A DNA stretch of 64,000 nucleotides from Prochlorococcus marinus XMU1408 (GTDB lineage Bacteria > Cyanobacteriota > Cyanobacteriia > PCC-6307 > Cyanobiaceae). Position 1 is the first letter of the stretch, and each line of letters opens with the position of its first letter. The notes beneath the pieces were generated by a model that saw nothing but the letters and a program-made list of their open reading frames with translations, did no database searches and was not told the DNA's origin. Below, piece by piece: positions 1-9,606 of the stretch. The translations under genes and the position numbers were made by a program. The stretch covers positions 62,001 to 126,000 of the forward strand of contig NZ_QJUE01000002.1 of assembly GCF_003208055.1 (NCBI RefSeq), in the 5' to 3' direction.

Positions 1-824
1 ATAGATTAATTCTGGAGACAAATGATGGAGGAATTACCTGGAATGAAAGGAATTTGGATATCCCTAGCGAAGGTAACTTTCGCTTGATAAGCATTGATTT
101 CAAAGATCAAGAGGGCTGGATCGCAGGCCAACCAGGTTTAATTCTTCATACAACTGACGGAGGAAAAAATTGGACTCGTCTCGATCTAGGAAATAAGTTA
201 CCAGGAGACCCTTATTTGATTACCACAATTGATTTTGATTCTGCTGAATTGGCAACCACTGCGGGAGCAATTTATAAAACTACAGATGGAGGTGCAAACT
301 GGGAAGCATTGGTTGTTGATACTTCTGGATCTGGAGGTATCAGAGAATTAAGACGAACAACTAATGGAGGATATGTCAGCGTAAGTAGTCTTGGGAATTT
401 TTTCTCAGTTCTGAGTTCAGATAGGGAGACTTGGAGTCCTCATCAGAGAGCAAGTAGTAAAAGAGTACAAAGTGTTGGTGAAATGCCAAATGGAGATTTA
501 TGGATGCTTTCTAGAGGAGCTGAAATCAGATTTAATGAAGATTCAGATAATATTGACGCTTGGTCTAAGCCCATAATCCCAATAGTTAATGGCTATAACT
601 ATCAAGATCTTGCTTGGGATCCTGCTAAGTCAATTTGGGCCGCAGGAGGAAATGGGACTTTATTAATCAGTAATGATGATGGGAAAACTTGGGAACAAGA
701 CCCTGTTGGTGATTCTGTGCCGACAAATTTCATTAGAATTCTGTTTATGGACGATTTAAATAGTGTCAGTACAAAGGGATTTGTATTTGGCGAAAGAGGG
801 AATTTATTGAGATGGCAGGGTTGA
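1..824 (+). CDS. ycf48: Ycf48-like photosystem II assembly factor, 3' part
   Basis: The reading frame is open from base 3, so the gene starts before the window and only the C-terminal ~273 residues are present. The protein carries repeated beta-propeller (BNR/Asp-box-like) motifs of the form T-x-D-G-G-x-x-W, for example HTTDGGKNW and KTTDGGANW. Ycf48 is a lumenal seven-bladed propeller that helps assemble and repair the D1 protein of photosystem II. It lies directly upstream of psbE, the usual cyanobacterial order. A TTG at 54 is internal and not the true start. The assignment is firm. Confidence 0.9.
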   Translation, partial: RLILETNDGGITWNERNLDIPSEGNFRLISIDFKDQEGWIAGQPGLILHTTDGGKNWTRLDLGNKLPGDPYLITTIDFDSAELATTAGAIYKTTDGGANWEALVVDTSGSGGIRELRRTTNGGYVSVSSLGNFFSVLSSDRETWSPHQRASSKRVQSVGEMPNGDLWMLSRGAEIRFNEDSDNIDAWSKPIIPIVNGYNYQDLAWDPAKSIWAAGGNGTLLISNDDGKTWEQDPVGDSVPTNFIRILFMDDLNSVSTKGFVFGERGNLLRWQG

Positions 825-932
825 AATCATTAAATTTTGATGATTTCCGTGACTCTGTGTAACCAGCTTGCAACAGAGATCCATTCTTTTGATTTTCGCT
901 TGATAAGATCACTGAGCTGATTAAGTGAGGCT

Positions 933-1181
933 ATGGCTGCCGGCTCTACCGGGGAACGCCCGTTTTTTGAGATCATTACTAGTGTCCGCTATTGGATTAT
1001 CCATGCGGTAGCACTTCCTGCGATCTTCGTTGCAGGTTTTCTATTTGTGTCTTCTGGGCTTGCCTACGACGCTTTTGGAACTCCTAGACCAGATACGTAT
1101 TTTCAGGCTGGAGAAAGCAAAGCTCCTGTTGTAGTTCAGCGCTTTGATTCGAAGGCTGAACTTGACACGCGTCTGAAATAA
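933..1181 (+). CDS. psbE: Cytochrome b559 alpha subunit (PsbE)
   Basis: An 82-residue protein of normal PsbE length. One membrane helix spans about residues 19-40, and the haem-ligand histidine sits in [10 protein letters not shown]. PsbE forms the haem-bridged cytochrome b559 of photosystem II, normally as a heterodimer with PsbF. It follows ycf48 by 108 bases and begins the psbE-L-J run. Oddly, only 29 non-coding bases separate it from psbL, where psbF is expected. Confidence 0.97.
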
Positions 1182-1210
1182 CCAAATTTCATCTGATTGC
1201 TTTTTTATCC

Positions 1211-1330
1211 ATGCAAGTCAATCCAAATCCAAATAAGGTTCCGGTTGAACTAAACCGAACAAGTCTTTATCTTGGACTCTTACTTGTTTTTGTAATGGGA
1301 ATTCTTTTTTCCAGCTACTTCTTTAACTAA
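1211..1330 (+). CDS. psbL: Photosystem II protein L (PsbL)
   Basis: A 39-residue ORF beginning [20 protein letters not shown] and ending SSYFFN, typical of PsbL in sequence and length. It has one membrane helix in the C-terminal half. PsbL stabilises the photosystem II dimer and the acceptor-side quinone site. It lies between psbE and psbJ on the same strand and is probably in the same transcript. It normally follows psbF, which is not found here. Confidence 0.95.
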
Positions 1331-1341
1331 ATCTCTTTATC

Positions 1342-1539
1342 ATGAGCAAATTAAAAGGACCTGATGGACGAGTAGGAGATCGTCTACCCGATGGCCGTCC
1401 TGCAATCTCCTGGGAAAGACGGTGGACAGAAGGGGCACTTCCTTTGTGGTTAGTAGCTACTGCAGGTGGAACAGCTGTGATTTTTGTTCTTGGTATTTTC
1501 TTCTACGGTTCATATACTGGTATTGGAAACGCTGGTTAG
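1342..1539 (+). CDS. psbJ: Photosystem II protein J (PsbJ)
   Basis: A 65-residue protein with one C-terminal membrane helix (about residues 34-55) ending in the PsbJ signature [10 protein letters not shown]. The N-terminus is extended and hydrophilic ([19 protein letters not shown]), as in marine picocyanobacterial PsbJ. It starts 11 bases after psbL and is the last gene of the run. A strong hairpin terminator follows 38 bases after the stop. Confidence 0.95.
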   Translation: MSKLKGPDGRVGDRLPDGRPAISWERRWTEGALPLWLVATAGGTAVIFVLGIFFYGSYTGIGNAG

Positions 1540-1576
1540 TTTTAACTAGAAAAATACTATTTTCCAAATTAATTTC

Positions 1577-1613
1577 AAAACCAGGTGACATTTTTTTATG
1601 TCGCCTGGTTTTT
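1577..1613. terminator. Bidirectional hairpin terminator between psbJ and mtnP
   Basis: A 12-bp stem (1579-1590 with 1599-1610, one G-T pair) has a T-rich 8-base loop. It is followed by a T-run on the plus strand and preceded by A residues, so it can stop both convergent transcripts, psbJ (plus) and the MTA phosphorylase gene (minus, stop at 1616). Confidence 0.8.
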
Positions 1614-1615
1614 AA

Positions 1616-2548
1616 TTAAAGCCAATATTTATTAGTAAATAATTGAATTCTGCTTTTAGTTGTTTCTGGGACATGTTCTTTAGGAGTTACTAAGGCATCT
1701 TTTAGTGAATTATGAAAAGAGCTTGATGGCCTTGATAATGAAATTCTTTTTGCAGCAGCAGAAATTATTGATTTTGCAAAACTTGCATTTTCTTTGAGAT
1801 TGTCAATCACCATCTCTACAGAAACACTTTCGCAATTCTGCTTCCAACAATCATAATCAGTAACCATAGATAAGCTTGAATAAGAAATTTCGGCTTCTTT
1901 TGCCAATCTGGCTTCTGTGTGATTTGTCATTCCTATTATTGAGCATCCCCAATCTCTATATAATTTTGATTCTGCCCTTGTTGAAAACGCTGGTCCTTCC
2001 ATCGCGAGATATGTCCCTCCTACATGTAATTTTTTTTCTTTAGTTAAAAGTTTGCCGATTTCCTTTGAAAGTATTTCAGATACAATTTCGCAAAAAGGAT
2101 TTGCCATACTTATGTGAGCTACAACTCCATTGGTGAAAAAAGTTAATGGCCTTTGATGTGTTCTATCAATAAATTGATCGGGTATAACAATGTCGCATGG
2201 TTTGATATTTTCCTTTAGCGACCCGACGGCCGATACTGATATTAACCATCTAACATTCAGAGAGCGCAACGCCCAGATATTTGCTTTGTATGGAATTTCA
2301 CTTGGATTTAAAGTATGGTTTTCTCCGTGGCGAGCAAGAAAAACGACCTCTATTCCAAATAGATTACCTATCAGTAAATTGTTAGATGGTTTTCCATATG
2401 GGGTGTCTAAACTTAATTCAATTACGTTTTCTAGGTTGTCAATCCTATACAGTCCGCTTCCACCGATTATTCCTAATCTAGCTTTTTTTAAATCATATGT
2501 ATCTGGTTGTGATTCAGAAATATTCAAAAAATCATGTTGAGTGATCAT
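1616..2548 (-). CDS. mtnP: S-methyl-5'-thioadenosine phosphorylase (MTAP)
   Basis: A 310-residue protein of the purine nucleoside phosphorylase family. It has the N-terminal phosphate-binding GIIGGSGLY, the ARHGENH motif, and the C-terminal substrate motif NHTEARLAKEAEISY followed by MVTDYDCW, which marks MTA phosphorylases rather than inosine phosphorylases. It cleaves methylthioadenosine to adenine and methylthioribose-1-phosphate in methionine salvage. The ATG at 2548 overlaps the divergent selD start (2534) by 15 bases, so the two promoters must lie inside each other's 5' coding ends, or one of the starts lies further in. Confidence 0.92.
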   Translation of the reverse strand: MITQHDFLNISESQPDTYDLKKARLGIIGGSGLYRIDNLENVIELSLDTPYGKPSNNLLIGNLFGIEVVFLARHGENHTLNPSEIPYKANIWALRSLNVRWLISVSAVGSLKENIKPCDIVIPDQFIDRTHQRPLTFFTNGVVAHISMANPFCEIVSEILSKEIGKLLTKEKKLHVGGTYLAMEGPAFSTRAESKLYRDWGCSIIGMTNHTEARLAKEAEISYSSLSMVTDYDCWKQNCESVSVEMVIDNLKENASFAKSIISAAAKRISLSRPSSSFHNSLKDALVTPKEHVPETTKSRIQLFTNKYWL

Positions 2549-4714
2549 ATCGTTTTAGCTGGTGGTGGTCATACTCACGCCCTTGTTTTACTTAGATGGG
2601 CAATGAATCCCAAATTAAAGCCTGCAGGGATGATTACTTTAGTTAATCAATCAAGTACTACTATTTATTCTGGGATGTTTCCAGGCGTTATAGCAGGTAA
2701 ATACAAAATTGATGAAATACTAATTGATTTGAGGGACCTTGCTTCAAAAGCAAGGGTTTCGTTTGTAATGGCACAAATTGAAGGGATCGATCTTAAGAAA
2801 AAAAAATTACTTTTAGTTGGCAGACCAGAAATCGAATATTCATCACTATCTTTAAATATAGGAACAAAAACTAATTTAAATTCTAAACCTCTAATTACAA
2901 GTGATAAAAACTTGGCTGTTCCAATTAAACCTTTTTCTGAATCACTTAAATTTATTAAAGATCAAGATATTTATAAGGATGATTCTTCCGCAAAACCATT
3001 TGAAATTGTTGGCGCTGGATTCGCTGGTATAGAAATAGCTTTTTCTTTAAGAAAAAGATGGCCAAGACGACCCATACAATTAAAAGTCAAATCAGGAAGA
3101 AAACTAAGCAGCAATATATTAAAAGCCATTGAAGATTTAAATATTGAGATCATACAAAATAATCTATCTACATCATATCCAGCATTAATATGTACTGGTA
3201 ATGAATCGTTTGAATGGATAAAAGATAGTGGTTTACCAATAGATCAGTTTGGGAGGGTATTAACAAAAAACACTCTTCAAGTTATTAATTATCCTGAATT
3301 ATTTGCAGTGGGTGATTGTGGGGTAATCAAGGATGATTTTCGTCCCTCTTCCGGAGTATGGGCGGTTCGTTGTGCAATACCATTAGCCAAGAATTTAGAG
3401 GCTATGAATATAGGTTCTAAATTTGGTAAATGGAAACCTCAAAAAAATGCAATACAACTTTTAGATATTAATTCTAGTAAAAAAGATTCTAAAGCTTTTC
3501 TTGCTTGGGGTGGATTTATTATTGGACCTTATAGTTTCCTGTCGAGATTGAAAGATTTAATTGATAGAAATTTTATATCTAAATTTCATTTTAGTAATGA
3601 TTTAACTTCTGAAATGTTTTCTAAAAGGGAGATGATTGAATGTAGAGGATGTGCAGCAAAATTAGCTTATTCTCCGTTAAAGAAAACATTAAAAAAATTA
3701 AATCTAAAAGAACCTCCAGAAGATGATTCTATTGATATCGGACTATTAATTTCAGGTAAGACTTTGATACAAAGTGTTGATGGGTTTCCTTCTTTAGTTA
3801 GCGATCCATGGCTTACTGGAAGACTTTTAACTTTTCATTCTTGCTCTGATATTTGGGCATGCGGAGGATCTGTGATTTCTGCACAATCTGTTGTTAAATT
3901 GCCTTCATTAGCAAATGATGTGCAACAAGAATTGTTATTTCAAGTATTAGAAGGTATTAATTCTGCTTTGACTATGCAAGGAGCAAAACTTATAGGTGGG
4001 CATACTTTGCAATCAATAAAAGCATCTGATGAGTCTTCTTCTTTAGAAATTGAAAGCTCATTAACGGTAAATGGAATTATTGATGAAAATGCTAATTTTT
4101 GGTCCAAAGGAGGAATGAAAAAGGGAGATCAAATTCTTATCAGTCGCCCTTTGGGTACAGGAGTTATTTTTTCTGCATTTATGAATGCTCAAGTAAGACC
4201 TCATATCATTGACTTTGTACTCAAAGAAATGAATAAAAGTCAGCATGAAATTGTTAGAGATATTACTAAATTAGAAAGTAAATATCCTTATGTAAATATT
4301 GTAAATGCATGTACTGATATAACTGGTTTTGGATTGCTAGGCCATTTATCTGAAATGTTAGAGTCTACAAATAGTTACCGATCAAATATTAATATAGAAC
4401 CTGTTAAAATTATACTTGAACTTGATAAGATACCTTTCTATAATGGAGTAGATGAGCTTTTAGATAAAGGATTCGAGAGTTCTTTATCACCTTCAAATAG
4501 AATCTTTTTAGAAAATATTAATGGACATAAAAACCTAAGGTTTGAATTAATATATAATGAGTTTGAGCTTGATAGTCCATTATACAATAATATGTTGAAA
4601 CTTCTAATAGATCCACAAACTTGTGGACCTTTGGTTATAAGTTGCCCATCGTTATATTCTGAAAAACTTATTGAAGAGGGACCTTGGAAAAAAATTGGAT
4701 TAGTTTCTGGATAA
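2534..4714 (+). CDS. selD: Pyridine nucleotide-disulfide oxidoreductase fused to selenide, water dikinase (SelD)
   Basis: A 726-residue two-domain protein. Residues ~1-365 form an NDH-2-like FAD/NAD oxidoreductase: FAD site near the N-terminus (VLAGGGHTHALVLL), NAD site at IVGAGFAGIEIAF, and the C-terminal FAD motif FAVGDCG. Residues ~370-726 are an AIRS/SelD kinase with the catalytic loop ECRGCAAKL and TGFGLLGHLSEM. SelD makes selenophosphate from selenide and ATP for selenouridine or selenocysteine synthesis. The active loop carries Cys, not Sec. The fusion is known in cyanobacteria; presumably the oxidoreductase reduces selenium for the kinase (inference). Confidence 0.92.
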   Translation: MLSDHIVLAGGGHTHALVLLRWAMNPKLKPAGMITLVNQSSTTIYSGMFPGVIAGKYKIDEILIDLRDLASKARVSFVMAQIEGIDLKKKKLLLVGRPEIEYSSLSLNIGTKTNLNSKPLITSDKNLAVPIKPFSESLKFIKDQDIYKDDSSAKPFEIVGAGFAGIEIAFSLRKRWPRRPIQLKVKSGRKLSSNILKAIEDLNIEIIQNNLSTSYPALICTGNESFEWIKDSGLPIDQFGRVLTKNTLQVINYPELFAVGDCGVIKDDFRPSSGVWAVRCAIPLAKNLEAMNIGSKFGKWKPQKNAIQLLDINSSKKDSKAFLAWGGFIIGPYSFLSRLKDLIDRNFISKFHFSNDLTSEMFSKREMIECRGCAAKLAYSPLKKTLKKLNLKEPPEDDSIDIGLLISGKTLIQSVDGFPSLVSDPWLTGRLLTFHSCSDIWACGGSVISAQSVVKLPSLANDVQQELLFQVLEGINSALTMQGAKLIGGHTLQSIKASDESSSLEIESSLTVNGIIDENANFWSKGGMKKGDQILISRPLGTGVIFSAFMNAQVRPHIIDFVLKEMNKSQHEIVRDITKLESKYPYVNIVNACTDITGFGLLGHLSEMLESTNSYRSNINIEPVKIILELDKIPFYNGVDELLDKGFESSLSPSNRIFLENINGHKNLRFELIYNEFELDSPLYNNMLKLLIDPQTCGPLVISCPSLYSEKLIEEGPWKKIGLVSG

Positions 4715-4726
4715 ATACTATTTTAT

Positions 4727-5983
4727 TTATATAGAGTTCTGTTCATCAATTAATTTCATTCTTTGTCTCTTTATTTCTATTCCAATTTCCTGCCCTGATT
4801 TCCAACCTTTTTCTATTAAATCGTTTCCTTTTATTGGTGATTCTATATTCTTCCAGTTATATAACCATGATGATAAATATTCTTTAAAAGGACTTTTTCT
4901 ACATATTTCAAGTATGAATGAAGATTCATCAATATTAATTTCTTCTAGAAAAGTTGTCCATTTTGATGGTGACCAATCTTTATATGAATGCTTAGACTGA
5001 ATATTTTTCAGATATTTATTTAATTGATATGCACCTTGAATTATTTCTTTCTGAGATTGTGCTAGTTGTAGTCTTTCAGAAAGATATAAAGGATTTTCTG
5101 CTTCATAAACAAATGCGGTAAGTGGTTCAATATTTGAATTCTTCGCAACAAGTATTTTTTCGAAAAGAATCTGATCATTTTGTAATTTTGAGTCTATTAT
5201 TTTTAATCCTCCCCATTCTTGTAGATTTTTTATTGCATTTACCCAATCTTTACTTTTGAAAAGTAATTCAAGCTCCATTTTTAATCTTGTTGATAATGCT
5301 GAAGGTGCTAAATCAGGCTTATCACCAATACGCCAATTCCAGGGCCAATTATGAATTGTATTTTGTATTTGCTTTAAGGCTTTATTTGATAAATTAAAAT
5401 TTAACTTTGCTGCATATCTAGAGGCTCTAATAATGCGGGTTGGGTCGTCTAAAACACTTGATTCATGCAAAAAATCTATGCTCATATTTTCAATTGCATC
5501 TAATCCAGAAAATAAATCTATTATTTTATTATCTTTAAGTTCAATTGCCATTGAGTTAATATTAAAGTCTCTTCTAGTTAGATCATTTTTTATTGTTGAT
5601 AATTCAACTAATGGATTTTCACCAGGTATAGGATAAGTTTCTTCGCGAGCGCTAGCTATATCGACTTTGATATCATCAATTGTTATTTCTGATGTTTTAT
5701 AAGTTGTATTATTACGAATGATTTTTACTCTATCTGGACCGATAATAGTCATCAACTCTTTTATGTATTTTGTGGTATCTCCTTCTATAATTAGATCTAG
5801 ATCATTAAAAATAATATCATAATTCTTGTTTTTAGATTTAGTAATTAGATCTCTTACAATTCCACCTACAATTGCAACTGATTTGATATTGATCGAGTTA
5901 GCTGTATATAATAGAGTACTTAGGATTCCATCAGGTAGTTCTTTTATTTCTTTTTCAATTTTTGAGTTATTAAATAATTCCAT
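4727..5983 (-). CDS. cca: CCA tRNA nucleotidyltransferase
   Basis: A 418-residue class II nucleotidyltransferase. The N-terminal head has the GGIVRD motif and the metal-binding DLDLIIEG pair, followed by the RRDFNINSMAIEL and DDPTRIIRASRYAAKL motifs that bind nucleotide and tRNA. It adds or repairs the 3' CCA end of tRNAs; some relatives have poly(A) polymerase activity instead. It converges with selD, 12 bases apart, and lies 45 bases downstream of uvrD on the same strand. Confidence 0.9.
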   Translation of the reverse strand: MELFNNSKIEKEIKELPDGILSTLLYTANSINIKSVAIVGGIVRDLITKSKNKNYDIIFNDLDLIIEGDTTKYIKELMTIIGPDRVKIIRNNTTYKTSEITIDDIKVDIASAREETYPIPGENPLVELSTIKNDLTRRDFNINSMAIELKDNKIIDLFSGLDAIENMSIDFLHESSVLDDPTRIIRASRYAAKLNFNLSNKALKQIQNTIHNWPWNWRIGDKPDLAPSALSTRLKMELELLFKSKDWVNAIKNLQEWGGLKIIDSKLQNDQILFEKILVAKNSNIEPLTAFVYEAENPLYLSERLQLAQSQKEIIQGAYQLNKYLKNIQSKHSYKDWSPSKWTTFLEEINIDESSFILEICRKSPFKEYLSSWLYNWKNIESPIKGNDLIEKGWKSGQEIGIEIKRQRMKLIDEQNSI

Positions 5984-6028
5984 GATATATGAGATTGTTA
6001 ATTAGTTATCATTTACTTATTTTAAATT

Positions 6029-8446
6029 TTATTCTTCTATTAATTTTAAGGGAGCTAGTCTTGGGTCTAATATTTTAGCTCCTATCCCTGCGAACTTTAT
6101 GGCTAGGGAGATTTTTTCTCCAGAGCCAAAAATATGAGTTATTTTTCCTTCTCCAAATGAAGAATGTTCAACTTTATCGTTAATTGACCAGGTCCTTCCA
6201 AGAGAAGGTCCCGAATATGTTTTTCTTACGCCATTTTCAGCTTGACTAGGAAAAGAATTTGTTTTACTCGGGCGATCTATTCTTGTAAGTCTATCTAGAT
6301 TTTTCTCTCTTCTTAAGCTAGCCCCACCAGATAAGGGGATATCACCTTTGATAAGTTCTTCTGGGATTTCAGATAGAAAGATTGATGCAATAGCAGGTTC
6401 TCTCATCCCTCCCCACATTCTTCTCTCCGTAGCATGAAAGAGAAATAGCTTTTCTTTTGCTCTAGTTAGACCTACATAACAAAGTCTTCTCTCTTCCTCA
6501 AGGGAGGATGGATCATCAAGTGATCTATAGCTTGGGAATAAGCCTTGCTCCATTCCCACAAGACAAACAACAGGAAATTCCAAACCTTTACTGCTGTGAA
6601 GAGTCATTAATGTGACTCGATTTGTTGCAGTGTCTTTATTGTCTGCATCGCTTGATAAAGCAGCAGTTGATAAAAAACCTTCTAAATTGGCATCTTCACT
6701 TTCCTCCTGATATTGCAAAGCGGCATTAACTAATTCTTGAAGATTTCGTCTTCTCTCTTCTGCCTCATCTGTTCCTGTCGCAATTAATTCACTTAAGTAA
6801 CCGCTTTTTTCTAAAACTAATTGAACTAACTCGGCCGGGCTTGAGGAAAGAAGATGACTTTGTAATTCATTGATAAGCTCACTAAAAATTAAAAGACCTT
6901 TTGCTGATCTTCCAGCGAGAGATCTGACAGCTTCGGGGTCATTTACAACTTCCCAAAGAGGAATTTTTAATTGACTAGCAGCATCACTCAATCTTTGAAC
7001 TGTTGTTTTACCAATCCCTCTTTTAGGAACGTTTAAAACTCTTAGCAGACTGACACTGTCTGATGGATTAATTAAAAGTCTTAAATATGCTAGTAGATCT
7101 TTAATTTCTCTTCGATCATAAAAACGTAATCCTCCAACTACAATGTATGGAATACTCCAGCGGACCAATGAGTCCTCAATTGCTCTTGATTGAGCATTAG
7201 TTCTATAAAGAATAGCCATGTCTCCCCAATTTAATTCTGGATTCGAGGCATCTAAAATTCTTAGCCTGTGAATAACTGCCTCTGCCTCTGCTATCTCGTC
7301 GTCACACCTTGTTAATTTAATAAGCTCGCCTTCTCCTCTAGTTGCTCTAAGAACTTTATCTATTCTTTCTTTATTGTTGGAAATTAGTGAATTGGCAGCT
7401 TCGAGGATGGTAGAGGTTGACCGATAATTTTCTTCAAGTTTTACGAGAGTTGAATTGCTTGTATTGTCTAGGCTTTTCTTGCCAAAGTCCTCTTGAAATC
7501 CCATTAGTATCCTAAAATCCGCAGCCCTAAAGCTGTAAATACTTTGATCTGCATCGCCAACAACAAAAACTGATCGATTATTCCAATCTTTAAAAGAAGA
7601 TGGATCTTGACCATTGGTAACCAATTGTTTAATTAATTCGTATTGTGTCCAATTAGTATCTTGATACTCATCGACTAAAACATGTTTGAAACGACTGTGC
7701 CAATAAGTCCGAATGTTTTCATTTTGCTGTAATAATTGAACAGGGATTAATAAAAGATCATCAAAATCTAATGCATTATTAGCAGCTAAAGCTTGCCTAT
7801 AAAGTCTATAAGTTTCAGCAATTAATTTGCCTCTCTGACCCTCTTGATTCTTTAATAAATCATTAGGAAGCAAGCATTGATTTTTGGCATTACTGATTGC
7901 CCAGCGGACTTTTTTAGGCTCAAATCTTTTAGGGTCTAATTGTAGGTCTTGTGTAACTATTTCTTTGATTAGACTTTGTGCATCTGTTTCATCGTATATT
8001 GAAAACTGTCTAGTCCATGTCAATCCTTCAGGATCTTTGAACTTGTCAATATCAAAGCGTAATAATCTTGCAAATAAAGCGTGAAAAGTTCCTATCCATA
8101 ATTCACGGCTAATTTCACTATATATACGATTACGAATTTGTCTTTGTTCTGCTACTTTTAAGGCAGACCATGCTTTTCCATGCCTTACGTTTGCTAATCT
8201 TTTTGCTAAAAGAAGTTCAAGTCTATCTTTCATTTCTCTTGCAGCTTTATTGGTAAAAGTTACAGCTAGAATAGAGCTTGGATCAACATTATATTCAATA
8301 ATTAAATGTGCAATACGATGAGTAAGAGCTCTGGTTTTACCGCTTCCTGCTCCTGCTATAACTAATAATGGTCCATGAAAATGATCTACTGCTTTAGACT
8401 GAGCCTGGTTTAATCCATTTAAAAATATATTGTTTGAGTTTTTCAT
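6029..8446 (-). CDS. uvrD: ATP-dependent DNA helicase of the UvrD/PcrA family
   Basis: An 805-residue superfamily 1A helicase with all the canonical motifs in order: Q motif LNQAQSKAV, Walker A AGAGSGKTRALTHRI, Walker B VDEYQDTN, motif III GDADQSIYSFRAAD, motif IV ENYRS, motif V TLHSSKGLEFP and motif VI YVGLTRAKEKL. It unwinds DNA 3' to 5' in nucleotide-excision and mismatch repair. The length and C-terminal tail fit cyanobacterial UvrD/PcrA. It lies just upstream of cca. Confidence 0.93.
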   Translation of the reverse strand: MKNSNNIFLNGLNQAQSKAVDHFHGPLLVIAGAGSGKTRALTHRIAHLIIEYNVDPSSILAVTFTNKAAREMKDRLELLLAKRLANVRHGKAWSALKVAEQRQIRNRIYSEISRELWIGTFHALFARLLRFDIDKFKDPEGLTWTRQFSIYDETDAQSLIKEIVTQDLQLDPKRFEPKKVRWAISNAKNQCLLPNDLLKNQEGQRGKLIAETYRLYRQALAANNALDFDDLLLIPVQLLQQNENIRTYWHSRFKHVLVDEYQDTNWTQYELIKQLVTNGQDPSSFKDWNNRSVFVVGDADQSIYSFRAADFRILMGFQEDFGKKSLDNTSNSTLVKLEENYRSTSTILEAANSLISNNKERIDKVLRATRGEGELIKLTRCDDEIAEAEAVIHRLRILDASNPELNWGDMAILYRTNAQSRAIEDSLVRWSIPYIVVGGLRFYDRREIKDLLAYLRLLINPSDSVSLLRVLNVPKRGIGKTTVQRLSDAASQLKIPLWEVVNDPEAVRSLAGRSAKGLLIFSELINELQSHLLSSSPAELVQLVLEKSGYLSELIATGTDEAEERRRNLQELVNAALQYQEESEDANLEGFLSTAALSSDADNKDTATNRVTLMTLHSSKGLEFPVVCLVGMEQGLFPSYRSLDDPSSLEEERRLCYVGLTRAKEKLFLFHATERRMWGGMREPAIASIFLSEIPEELIKGDIPLSGGASLRREKNLDRLTRIDRPSKTNSFPSQAENGVRKTYSGPSLGRTWSINDKVEHSSFGEGKITHIFGSGEKISLAIKFAGIGAKILDPRLAPLKLIEE

Positions 8447-8532
8447 TTTATAGACTGAAAATAAATTGATTTAAATTTAGTTTTGTCATGTTAATAGAGA
8501 TCATTTTATATTATTTAAGTAGATAAATAAAT

Positions 8533-8757
8533 TTAAGATATTAAGCTGGTATCCATATTTTCTTTTTGTTCATTAAGTTTAGAAAGTATTATTTTTATTT
8601 GATTAAGCTCTGAATGCGAGTTGATGATTGAGTTGATTTTTTTTTGAGGCATTTTTAGCTTATTTGAAATAGTTACCACCTCTTTTTCTAAACGATTTTT
8701 GTACTTGGTTAGTTCCTTAATTGATTCTTCTAACTCTTCTTCTGTAGGACTTTGCAT
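8533..8757 (-). CDS. Small coiled-coil protein of unknown function
   Basis: A 74-residue, very Glu/Lys-rich protein with heptad-like spacing (residues ~4-35 and ~45-65), predicted by eye to be a coiled coil. There is no membrane segment or known catalytic motif. It lies on the minus strand between uvrD and the divergent phycoerythrin genes. Codon use looks like its neighbours, and the start and stop are clean. I do not recognise the family, and its place beside phycoerythrin genes does not by itself give it a role. Confidence 0.6.
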   Translation of the reverse strand: MQSPTEEELEESIKELTKYKNRLEKEVVTISNKLKMPQKKINSIINSHSELNQIKIILSKLNEQKENMDTSLIS

Positions 8758-8920
8758 TTTTTTATCTCAACAATAGCTCAAATTAGTGAAATCCCCTTTG
8801 CTTATAAGCTTTTTGAGATAACTCTATGAATGATTTTAGTAAAAATTCTTTTTTACAGTTAAGAAGCATTGCGTTCTTAGATCTCTTTCAGTGAAATTTG
8901 ACTGTAAGTCTTAAGTTAAA

Positions 8921-8955
8921 TAAGTAATGAGTAATAACTTATTATTCATTACTTA
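8921..8955. promoter_or_regulatory. Near-perfect dyad upstream of cpeB
   Basis: Two 17-base arms (8921-8937 and 8939-8955) are inverted repeats around a single central base, with one G-T exception. The dyad ends 38 bases before the cpeB ATG. Near-zero spacing favours a protein-binding operator, or a cruciform, over a classical terminator. As RNA it would form a long stem in the 5' leader. No strong purine-rich ribosome-binding site precedes cpeB, so the leader may also affect translation. The function is inferred from position only. Confidence 0.5.
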
Positions 8956-8972
8956 TTCAACTTTTTACTTAA

Positions 8973-9542
<570 letters not shown>

Positions 9543-9606
9543 ATCTTCAACTTTAAATTTTAATTCCTCTTCTAAAGCACTACAAACCATCATCTATTAA
9601 GTCACT

